From: Verrucomicrobiota bacterium
GTDB taxonomy: Bacteria; Verrucomicrobiota; Verrucomicrobiia; Chthoniobacterales; UBA10450
Length of the DNA: 5,382 nt
Direction of reading: 5' to 3'
Assembly (NCBI GenBank): GCA_003218785.1
Contig: QHOM01000136.1
Coordinates: forward strand, 1 to 5,382
Part shown: in pieces, positions 1 through 5,322 of the stretch
Layout: each line of letters opens with the position of its first letter
How positions within the stretch are numbered: position 1 is the stretch's first letter
Program-made: the position numbers and the translations under genes
Notes under the pieces: generated by a model
What the model was told of the DNA's origin: nothing
Seen by the model: the letters and a program-made list of their open reading frames with translations, nothing else
Databases searched by the model: none

Positions 1-1
1 C

Positions 2-253
2 GAACGGCTCGGCGAAATCTGGGAGACACAGCAGGCCGAACATCCCGGCGATTGGTTACTGTCCATGGAAATCTTTGAGATCCTCGACACGACCAGTCAG
101 CAGCCAGAGTTGAAAGCCAGGATCGAGAAGTTTCTCAACGAGAAGAAGGGGACGACGAAAGATCTGTCGACGCTAATTAGTTGGGGCTTCCGCTTGGTCG
201 AGTATCACAAGAAACCGGAATATCAGGCGACATTGCACGCGTCGCCGAAGTAA
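2..253 (+). CDS. C-terminal 83 residues of a gene cut by the window edge; possibly a long-form aromatic amino acid hydroxylase
   Basis: The frame is open from base 2 to the TAA at 251-253, so this is the end of a longer gene. An internal ATG at 65 exists, but the 21 codons before it (beginning ERLGEIWETQQAEHPGDWLL) look equally protein-like, so 65 is probably not the true start. The visible part is charged and mostly helical, with a DWLLSMEIFEIL stretch followed by a lysine/glutamate-rich helix. I see no catalytic motif. The position next to BH4 synthesis and tyrosine catabolism genes, and a vague resemblance to the helical C-terminal extension of the long bacterial phenylalanine hydroxylases, make that enzyme a candidate. 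That identification is inference only. The gene converges on the minus-strand gene ending at 350, with a palindromic repeat between them. Confidence 0.7.
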   Translation, partial: ERLGEIWETQQAEHPGDWLLSMEIFEILDTTSQQPELKARIEKFLNEKKGTTKDLSTLISWGFRLVEYHKKPEYQATLHASPK

Positions 254-260
254 CCGGGTT

Positions 261-340
261 TGTCATTCCGAGCGGAGCGAAGCGCAGTCGAGAAACCTCT
301 CAAAACAGTGAGAGATGTCTCGACTTCGCTCGACATGACA
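261..340. repeat. Imperfect palindromic intergenic repeat ('GTCATTCCGAGC' type)
   Basis: The left arm (261-301) starts TGTCATTCCGAGCGGAGCGA. The right arm (310-340) ends GCTCGACATGACA. The reverse complement of the right arm matches the left arm except for about 10 extra bases and a few mismatches in the left arm. The loop is 302-309 (AAAACAGT). Repeats of this appearance are dispersed between genes in many soil bacterial genomes. It lies in the 96-bp gap between two converging genes and could fold in transcripts from either side. There is no T-run after the stem, so I do not call it an intrinsic terminator. Confidence 0.75.
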
Positions 341-349
341 ATATAGCAG

Positions 350-1198
350 TCAAACCGCTTCGTCTTTGAAATGGCGTTTACCCTTTAACGCCTTCGCATA
401 CTCATCCTTGCTTAGAATATTTTCGTCGAGCTGCATCTCCGTTCGACAAAGATTTTTGAAAAACGTCTCGATGCGTTCCTTGCTACTCATTACTTCGTCT
501 GTGAGATAGTTCACATCGACATTAATACAGATTGCGCCGACGATCCCGAATTCCTTGCGCGTAATCGGAATCGTCGTGCATTTGAATTTGCGCGCGCCAA
601 TGTTCAGTTCGTAGTTAAGTTTATCTTCGTTGAGAAGCTGGCGCTTCTTGAGATCAATCAGCAGGTTGGTGGTGCCATCGTGCAGATGGCGGCCTGTCAC
701 ATTGTTTTCGAGCACAATCAGCGAGTGCGCCGGATCAGCCATATTGTGCAGCAGAATTTCAATACCCGTATTCGGGAATGATTTTCCAATCAGCCGCACG
801 ATCCGCACGTAATTCTCCAGGAATTCGTTGGTGTCATCGGCAATTTTCTTTCCGTCGTATCTATCAAAAAGTTGCGCGTAGACTTTTTGCTCTGCTGGTT
901 CGAGCTGGCCGCGCACGTTATTTTGCTCGCCGATAAAAAGCAGTTGCCGCGCCGCAGTGTGGTCGTTGTTTTTGAGAAAATAATGCATCCCGAGCCGGAA
1001 ATCTTTCAGGCTGAACTCGCCAAAGTTCTCGCGAGAAACGGTAAACGGATAGAAGTCGTAATCGTCCAGATTTCGGCCAAACTTGCGGCGTCGTTCTTTG
1101 TATTCTCCCCAGAGAAAGCCTGCCGTAAGAAAGAGCAGCGATACAATGATCGATGCGACGACATTGATGCTGAGCTCGCTTTGCAGAGCCTTGATCAT
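350..1198 (-). CDS. Membrane-anchored protein with a YheO-like PAS domain (PAS_6 type), no DNA-binding domain
   Basis: A protein of 282 residues. Residues about 11-30 form one hydrophobic helix, followed by a basic stretch (KERRRKFGR), so the bulk is predicted to be cytoplasmic. Residues about 40-125 are a charged, mainly helical linker that I do not recognise. Residues about 126-232 carry the hallmarks of the YheO-like PAS domain: GIEILLHNMADPAHSLIVLE, then NVTGRHLHDG, then FGIVGAICINVDVNYL. In the known family (YheO, DauR) this domain is followed by a C-terminal helix-turn-helix. Here only about 50 charged residues follow, so it is not an ordinary transcription factor. It is more likely a membrane-tethered ligand sensor, but the ligand and partner are unknown. 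The ATG at 1198 has a moderate GAAGG upstream. It lies 71 bp behind the short-chain dehydrogenase gene and could be co-transcribed with it. Confidence 0.85.
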   Translation of the reverse strand: MIKALQSELSINVVASIIVSLLFLTAGFLWGEYKERRRKFGRNLDDYDFYPFTVSRENFGEFSLKDFRLGMHYFLKNNDHTAARQLLFIGEQNNVRGQLEPAEQKVYAQLFDRYDGKKIADDTNEFLENYVRIVRLIGKSFPNTGIEILLHNMADPAHSLIVLENNVTGRHLHDGTTNLLIDLKKRQLLNEDKLNYELNIGARKFKCTTIPITRKEFGIVGAICINVDVNYLTDEVMSSKERIETFFKNLCRTEMQLDENILSKDEYAKALKGKRHFKDEAV

Positions 1199-1269
1199 AC
1201 GCGTGCCTTCGTTGGGCGAAACAAGTTCGAGGTTACAACCATTGCCAAACCGCCAATCTGCGTCTGCAA

Positions 1270-1962
1270 TTAGAGATTTCCAGTCAGGCTTGACAGCGTG
1301 ATGTTCTCCAGCGCGACCTCGTTTGGTCGCGAGAGCGCATAAGCTACCGCGCCGGCAACTTCCTCGGGCGAGATCATTCTTTTACGCGGCCATTCACCTT
1401 CGATGTTGCTCCATATGTTGGTATCAGTGGCTGCCGGATAAACGTTAATGACGCGAATCCTATGGTCGCGTAATTCTTCGCGCACGGACTGGGAAAATCC
1501 TTCGAGCGCAAACTTGCTCATGCAGTACGCGCTCCAATTGGCGAAGCCAGTCTTGGCAGCGATCGAAAGAATGTTCACGATGCTCGATCCAGGCGGCATT
1601 CGAGGAGCGAAATGCTGCGTTAAGGCAAATGGCGCAGTGACATTCACGCCCAGCGTTTGCTCCCATTCGACGGGTGTGATTTCTCCAAACGGCTTCACAA
1701 TCGCCACGCCAGCATTGTTGACCAGCAGATCGAGCGGGTCCTTGCCAACTTCAGCAATTAGATCGGCAACACCGGACGCCACAGCAAGATCGTGGATAAG
1801 GCGACCTACGCGTGCGCAGCGAGGACTCACAGACTTGCATACGTCCGCCAAGGCAACGGTATCGCGCCCATGAAGAAGCAGCATCACGTCAGGCGCCGCC
1901 AGTTTCTCGGCGATCGCACGGCCAATTCCGCGGCTCGTGCCGGTGATAAGATAGCGTTTCAT
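1270..1962 (-). CDS. Short-chain dehydrogenase/reductase, probable sepiapterin reductase
   Basis: A classical SDR of 230 residues. It has the nucleotide-binding TGTSRGIG (residues 7-14), D58 in the HDL stretch, NNAG (82-85), N107, catalytic S133, and Y146-x3-K150 within AYCMSKF. The substrate loop starts after YPAATDT (175-181). R11 after TGTS favours NADPH. On motifs alone it could be any SDR. Two things point to sepiapterin reductase, which reduces 6-pyruvoyl-tetrahydropterin to BH4. One is the neighbouring GTP cyclohydrolase I and PTPS genes. The other is the YCMSKF active site, with a C-terminal stretch (MISPEEVA, then LENITLSSLTGNL) that resembles the bacterial (Chlorobium) sepiapterin reductase as I remember it. 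The ATG at 1962 has no clear Shine-Dalgarno sequence. The gene is separated from the PTPS gene by 146 bp, so it may have its own promoter. Confidence 0.85.
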   Translation of the reverse strand: MKRYLITGTSRGIGRAIAEKLAAPDVMLLLHGRDTVALADVCKSVSPRCARVGRLIHDLAVASGVADLIAEVGKDPLDLLVNNAGVAIVKPFGEITPVEWEQTLGVNVTAPFALTQHFAPRMPPGSSIVNILSIAAKTGFANWSAYCMSKFALEGFSQSVREELRDHRIRVINVYPAATDTNIWSNIEGEWPRKRMISPEEVAGAVAYALSRPNEVALENITLSSLTGNL

Positions 1963-1981
1963 CTTTTAGGTTCGCAGACGT

Positions 1982-1999
1982 TTAAGATCTTAAGCTTAA
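1982..1999. promoter_or_regulatory. Two overlapping perfect palindromes 20 bp upstream of the dehydrogenase gene; possible operator
   Basis: TTAAGATCTTAA (1982-1993) and TTAAGCTTAA (1990-1999) are both perfect palindromes and share TTAA. They form an AT-rich island just upstream of the start at 1962. On the minus strand, TTGGAC (2013-2008) and TAAGAT (1992-1987) loosely resemble -35 and -10 boxes, but with a short 15-bp spacer. The location suits a promoter/operator for the dehydrogenase and PAS genes. No regulator can be named. Confidence 0.3.
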
Positions 2000-2023
2000 C
2001 GTACAACGTCCAATTTGCAGAAA

Positions 2024-2090
2024 CCTGTGGTGACAGGCGGGTCGCCTGCGAAGTCATGGGTTGCAGCCGGCACCCCGAACGTCTTCGGGG
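2024..2090 (-). other. Cluster of strong hairpins in the gap between the PTPS and dehydrogenase genes
   Basis: CCCCGAA (2073-2079) pairs perfectly with TTCGGGG (2084-2090) across a 4-base loop. CAGGCG (2034-2039) pairs with CGCCTG (2043-2048) across GGT. CCTGT (2024-2028) pairs with ACAGG (2033-2037), so this last stem competes with the CAGGCG stem. On the minus strand these lie 19 bp or more beyond the PTPS stop. No T-run follows, so an intrinsic terminator is not supported. The block may be a processing or attenuation site, or a dispersed intergenic repeat. Confidence 0.35.
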
Positions 2091-2108
2091 CTACAGAAGA
2101 AATTGCGA

Positions 2109-3320
2109 CTACGTTCTCCTCAACGTAAATCGATTATTCGCGGTTTCCGACAAACGTAATCGCACGAGCCGCTGTTTGACGCGATTGTCGATCTTCGGCC
2201 AAAGCGCCCGGACAATATTTTCGCCGGTCGAAGGGACATCTCGAAAATCGTCTGTCTCCAGATCGAGATGTCGATTTTGCCAGGGCTTAAGCGATTCTTC
2301 GATGGCTTTTCTAAACGCAACAAAATCATAAAGCGTTCCACTCCGTTTGTCGTACTCACCGCCAACCGTCGTCTCCGTCAGATAACGATGACCATGACCG
2401 AGCGGATTATTGCACTTGCCATAGAGCTTCGCGTTCTCGGCGTCAGAAAGAGCAACGGCATGGAGACGATGCGCAGCATGAAAGGGAATCCGCATTCCGA
2501 GGAAAACGCTGTCGTCGCTCCATATCTCCGCAAAAAAATCTTCGCGCTCGTGCAAACGGATGCGGTGCAGCGGCACCGTGGCTTTTACGCGTTCATAAAT
2601 ATATCCCGCTAAACTTTCAGTGGTGATAGGGCGATCCTTTAGTCCAACTACATCTTCATTGAGGTAGCGATGGTCGAGTTCGTCATGCAATGCGCGGAGA
2701 CAAGTCTTGACCGCCGCGTGCCGAACTAGCGGCGCTTCGCTACGGAGTTTTTCCGTTCGAAAAGTGAGACGAGCCCGGTAATTGTGCCCGTGAATTGAAG
2801 TTGCCCTGTCAAACAACTGGGCGTTTTCCTCTTTGTTCAAGTGCGGCGACACCGTTTTGCGCGCAGCCGAAAACTCGAACCAATAATTTGCTTCGCCTCC
2901 GCCGGCGAAATAGAAGGTCGCGCTCCGTTCGGGCGACTCGCTCACATGGCAAGCTGCGAGTGTTGCATCAACATCGGAGAACAGCGGCGCAACATCGAGA
3001 TGGAGCTGTCGAGCAATATTTTCAGCAGTGGGTGGAACATCACAGAACGAAGGGTTGTCCTTATTGAGGAATTTGTGGTCGAAACGCTCACGGACAATTT
3101 TGCCGGCACGCTCCTTGATTTCGCTGATATTGATCAGTATTCCGTTGCTTGGATCAACGGGCCCGGTAAAAACAAAATACGCAACGTAATTGCGACCCGT
3201 GCCGTGACGAGCATTGGTTCCAGGACCGAAAACCGCCAGATTTTCGGCGTCGCTCCAACTTTTAACGTGCAAACGCCGCGATGCCGAGAACTCGATACGT
3301 TTGCTGACCGTCAATAGCAT
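2109..3320 (-). CDS. Triple-domain 6-pyruvoyl-tetrahydropterin synthase fusion
   Basis: A protein of 403 residues, about three times a normal PTPS/QueD (roughly 120-150). It contains three PTPS-like units: residues about 5-135, 145-268 and 272-402. Each keeps the AEN/EEN helix (D25-A-E-N, E164-E-N, D293-A-E-N), the T-x-E helix (PPTAEN, PITTES, PSTGEN) and the late-strand Glu that anchors the pterin (E128, E258, E392). PTPS converts 7,8-dihydroneopterin triphosphate to 6-pyruvoyl-tetrahydropterin, using a zinc bound by three His, a Cys, and an Asp-His pair. Domain 3 has the zinc set (H284, H309, H311) and the Cys (C303, in GKCNNPLGHGH), but Q348-N349 replaces Asp-His. Domain 1 has D81-H82, but R15, T41 and R43 replace the zinc His. 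Domain 2 has D216-H217, H177 and H179, but lacks the first zinc His (R154) and the Cys (A173). The ATG at 3320 lies 8 bp after folE, with AAGGA at 3337-3333 overlapping the approach to the folE stop, so the two are surely co-transcribed. Confidence 0.93.
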   Translation of the reverse strand: MLLTVSKRIEFSASRRLHVKSWSDAENLAVFGPGTNARHGTGRNYVAYFVFTGPVDPSNGILINISEIKERAGKIVRERFDHKFLNKDNPSFCDVPPTAENIARQLHLDVAPLFSDVDATLAACHVSESPERSATFYFAGGGEANYWFEFSAARKTVSPHLNKEENAQLFDRATSIHGHNYRARLTFRTEKLRSEAPLVRHAAVKTCLRALHDELDHRYLNEDVVGLKDRPITTESLAGYIYERVKATVPLHRIRLHEREDFFAEIWSDDSVFLGMRIPFHAAHRLHAVALSDAENAKLYGKCNNPLGHGHRYLTETTVGGEYDKRSGTLYDFVAFRKAIEESLKPWQNRHLDLETDDFRDVPSTGENIVRALWPKIDNRVKQRLVRLRLSETANNRFTLRRT

Positions 3321-3328
3321 GACGTCAG

Positions 3329-3958
3329 CTAATCCTTGAGGAGCGAGAGAAATTCCGAGCGAGTTCGCGCGTCGTCTTTAAAAGAGCCAAGCAGGCAGGA
3401 AGTCTTCATCACGGAATTTTGCTTTTCAACTCCGCGCATCATCATGCAAAGATGTTTTGCTTCTACGACGACTGCTACGCCGGACGGTTCGAGACATCCC
3501 ATGAGCGATTCGGCGATCTGAGTCGTGAGGTTTTCCTGGATTTGCAAACGGCGCGCGAAAACGTCGACAATGCGCGCCACTTTGGAAAGCCCAATCACTT
3601 TCCCGTTTGGAATGTAAGCCACGTGTGCCCGTCCGATAAACGGCAGCAAGTGATGCTCGCACAGTGAATACAGCTCAATGTCTTTAACCAAAATGATTTC
3701 ACTCGCGTCCGAAGCGAAGACGGCATCGTTGATGATTTCCTCAAGGTCCTGCCGATAGCCCTGGGTGAGAAATTCGAAGGCACGCGCCGCCCGATCCGGA
3801 GTGCGTCGCAGACCTTCTCGATCCGAATCCTCGCCGACACTTTCAAGCAGTTGGCGATAAGCGCTCGCGATCCGATCGAGATCGCTTTCCGGCAATCGAG
3901 TAATATCGCGCGTAAATCGCTCTTCGATATCGAGATCTGAATTGCGGCGTTGAATCAT
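3329..3958 (-). CDS. folE: GTP cyclohydrolase I
   Basis: A protein of 209 residues, the usual length for bacterial FolE. It converts GTP to 7,8-dihydroneopterin triphosphate, the first step to folate or BH4. The visible signature is SLCEHHLLPFIGRAHVAYIP (98-117), with zinc ligands C100 and H103 and catalytic H102. It is followed by GLSKVARIVDVFARRLQIQE (123-142). The third zinc ligand, C171, lies in HLCMMMRG, and R175 follows. The N-terminal about 20 residues are variable. REGLRRTPDRAARAF (48-62) is the conserved early helix. The ATG at 3958 is the only plausible start, because an in-frame stop lies at 3979-3977 with no alternative start codon between. It has no good Shine-Dalgarno sequence, so it may rely on coupling to hmgA, whose stop is 31 bp upstream. 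The PTPS gene directly downstream argues that the product feeds BH4 rather than only folate. Confidence 0.97.
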   Translation of the reverse strand: MIQRRNSDLDIEERFTRDITRLPESDLDRIASAYRQLLESVGEDSDREGLRRTPDRAARAFEFLTQGYRQDLEEIINDAVFASDASEIILVKDIELYSLCEHHLLPFIGRAHVAYIPNGKVIGLSKVARIVDVFARRLQIQENLTTQIAESLMGCLEPSGVAVVVEAKHLCMMMRGVEKQNSVMKTSCLLGSFKDDARTRSEFLSLLKD

Positions 3959-3989
3959 AAACCGTGCAGACGCACGTCACTCGGCGGTG

Positions 3990-4364
3990 TTAATCGAGCC
4001 AGCTCTGCGGATACTTCGGATCGTCGAGCGCGAGCGATTCCTCAGTCAACTCGAGCGTGTGTTGTGTGTCGAACATGACCGCGAGCTCTTCGGTACGCGC
4101 GGCGTTCTTGCTCGCCATAATCGTGCCCGGATGTGGGCCGTGCGGAATGCCGCGCGGATGCAATGTGATCGAGCCGCTCTCGATTCCACGGCGCGAACCA
4201 AAATTCCCGCGCACATAGAACAGGACTTCATCCGCTTCGACGTTGTCGTGCACCCAGGGGATTTTCACCGCCTCTGGATGTGTATCGAGCAATCGCGGTG
4301 CGAACGTGCAGACGACGTAACCGCGAATCTCAAACGTCTGATGGATCGGCGGGGGCTGATGCAC
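3990..4364 (-). CDS. hmgA: Homogentisate 1,2-dioxygenase, C-terminal catalytic piece of a split gene
   Basis: The open frame gives 124 residues from a GTG at 4364, reading HQPPPIHQTFE onwards. It carries the metal site of homogentisate dioxygenase. H39 (WVHDN), E46 (ADEVLFYVRG) and H75 (IPHGPHPG) match the three iron ligands of the family. H69 (TLHPRG) matches a conserved second-shell His. The end (DDPKYPQSWLD) is the normal C-terminus. The GTG is only the first usable start in this frame. No Shine-Dalgarno sequence precedes it, and the frame is open further upstream without homology. It overlaps the N-terminal piece by 35 bp in another frame. Alone it lacks the N-terminal domain and is unlikely to be an enzyme. 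Confidence 0.8.
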   Translation of the reverse strand: MHQPPPIHQTFEIRGYVVCTFAPRLLDTHPEAVKIPWVHDNVEADEVLFYVRGNFGSRRGIESGSITLHPRGIPHGPHPGTIMASKNAARTEELAVMFDTQHTLELTEESLALDDPKYPQSWLD

Positions 4365-5094
4365 CGTGATGCGCCAGTGTAACGCGCGTGAAACGCGGGC
4401 CGTCCTTTACCAGAACATCCACATCCTCCTCTTTATCGATCGTAATCAACTCGGTCGGCGCATGGAGATCACGCTCAGAGTACGGTGCGCCCATCTTAAT
4501 TTGCCCCTCGTGGTTCAAGTAACGTTGCGGAATTCGAACGGGCCCGACCGATTCGAGAATGAGATAATCCTCCTCTTCAACTTTGTTGGGTACTAACCGG
4601 TACGTGATTCCGCGCGGGATGACGATGTAATCTTCGGCCCGATAAGGCAATTTGCCGAAGACAGATTCCAGCACGCCGCCGCCGTGGAAAACAAAAAGGA
4701 TCTCGTCCGCGCCGCCGTTCTTGTAATATTCAAATTTGTCATACGCCTTCGCGGGTCTCGCCCGGTACGCGGTCATGTCCTGATTGAACAACATCGGAAT
4801 GCGGCTGCTGTAGAGGTCGCCGCGACGCGGGATGTCCGCCGTTTTCAGGTGATGATGGCGCAGCGGACTGTCCGTCACTTTTTTCGGCTCCCACTGTTTG
4901 ATCAGCTCAACTTTGCGCACCCGCGTAGGTGGGCGCAGGTGATACATAATCGAGTAGGCTTCGTCGAATCCTTGCGTGGTAAAGACATGCTCGTAGGCGA
5001 TGCCTTCGTTCTTGTACGTCGGCGCGGCGCCGTTGCGATGAAACCAGATATGATGTTTTCGCGGAATTTCTCCCAGTTTTTGGTAGTACGGCAT
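4330..5094 (-). CDS. hmgA: Homogentisate 1,2-dioxygenase, N-terminal piece of a split gene
   Basis: The open frame gives 254 residues. It starts MPYYQKLGEIPRKHH, the typical start of the short (about 390-residue) bacterial homogentisate dioxygenases. It continues with the cupin-like strands of the N-terminal domain: GGADEILFVFHGGG (127-140), YIVIPRGITYRL (156-167) and YSERDLHAPTEL (205-216). Homology runs to RVTLAHH (residue 243). The last 11 residues (GASAPADPSDV) read the HQPPPIHQ coding region in the wrong frame and end at a TGA. The ATG at 5094 has a strong AAAGGA ribosome binding site 6 bases upstream (5106-5101), which fixes the start. The enzyme would open the homogentisate ring to maleylacetoacetate, but all iron ligands lie in the other piece. 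Confidence 0.85.
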   Translation of the reverse strand: MPYYQKLGEIPRKHHIWFHRNGAAPTYKNEGIAYEHVFTTQGFDEAYSIMYHLRPPTRVRKVELIKQWEPKKVTDSPLRHHHLKTADIPRRGDLYSSRIPMLFNQDMTAYRARPAKAYDKFEYYKNGGADEILFVFHGGGVLESVFGKLPYRAEDYIVIPRGITYRLVPNKVEEEDYLILESVGPVRIPQRYLNHEGQIKMGAPYSERDLHAPTELITIDKEEDVDVLVKDGPRFTRVTLAHHGASAPADPSDV

Positions 5095-5167
5095 TGTCGA
5101 TCCTTTCTTTAGATTCGTGAAACACTCCAGGAGCTTTGTAAAGGCGCGAGCGAACGTTGCCTCAACT

Positions 5168-5291
5168 CCTCACCCTCCCCTCTCCTCTTATCTATGAGGA
5201 GAGGCGAACCAAGTCGCGAACTCGCCCGCAAACACGGCCACAGAGCACGCTCGTCGCCTCTCCCCTTCGAGGGGAGAGGATTAAGGTGAGG
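5168..5291. repeat. Nested palindromic MITE-like element between hpd and hmgA
   Basis: The outer ends are CCTCACC (5168-5174) and GGTGAGG (5285-5291), exact inverses. Inside are two strong hairpins. CCTCTCCTC (5179-5187) pairs with GAGGAGAGG (5196-5204), and CCTCTCCCC (5257-5265) pairs with GGGGAGAGG (5271-5279). The inner flanks GAGAGGCGA (5199-5207) and TCGCCTCTC (5254-5262) are also exact inverses. There is no transposase gene. Elements with CCTCACCCT...GGTGAGGGG ends are common intergenic repeats. Here it separates hmgA from hpd and may affect read-through or message stability. The rest of the 228-bp gap shows no gene. Confidence 0.7.
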
Positions 5292-5322
5292 GGTAAATCT
5301 AGAATTTGCTAACATTTTCCGT

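Larger units (their letters stand above)
3990..5094 (-). pseudogene. hmgA: hmgA as a whole: broken homogentisate 1,2-dioxygenase
   Basis: The two pieces together make one recognisable gene, with a net frame change and a missing segment at about 4365. H243 (the end of LAHH) is followed after one extra base by the codons for VHQPPPIHQ. In the family, roughly 25-30 residues lie between these points, including a PFDVVGWDG-like motif. They are absent in every frame here, so bases were lost and this is not a simple 1-base error. Either the gene is a recent pseudogene, since both halves remain well conserved, or the assembly dropped about 80 bases. Confidence 0.7.

Noticed and set aside
261..340. 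CRISPR-like or tRNA-like structure
   Set aside because: There is only one inverted pair, no regularly spaced direct repeats and no cloverleaf pattern.
2073..2090. Intrinsic terminator after the PTPS gene
   Set aside because: The stem is perfect, but no T-run follows on the minus strand.
2841..3317. Plus-strand open frame of 158 codons opposite the PTPS gene
   Set aside because: It is antisense to a clearly conserved gene and has no recognisable motif. The same applies to the plus-strand frames at 872-1273, 1448-1873, 1792-2331, 3987-4382 and 4684-5112.
2109..3320. QueD-type enzyme of queuosine synthesis
   Set aside because: No queC, queE or queF neighbours are present. The GKCNNPLGHGH motif is the PTPS form, and the neighbours are BH4 and tyrosine catabolism genes. 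QueD-like side activity cannot be excluded.
4330..4364. Programmed ribosomal frameshift joining the two hmgA pieces
   Set aside because: There is no slippery run at the junction, and a frameshift would not restore the missing conserved segment of about 25-30 residues. A deletion explains both facts.
5113..5142. Promoter for hmgA with TTTACA (minus strand, 5142-5137) as -35 box
   Set aside because: The hexamer 17 bp downstream (CACGAA) is a poor -10 match, so the call is too weak to list.
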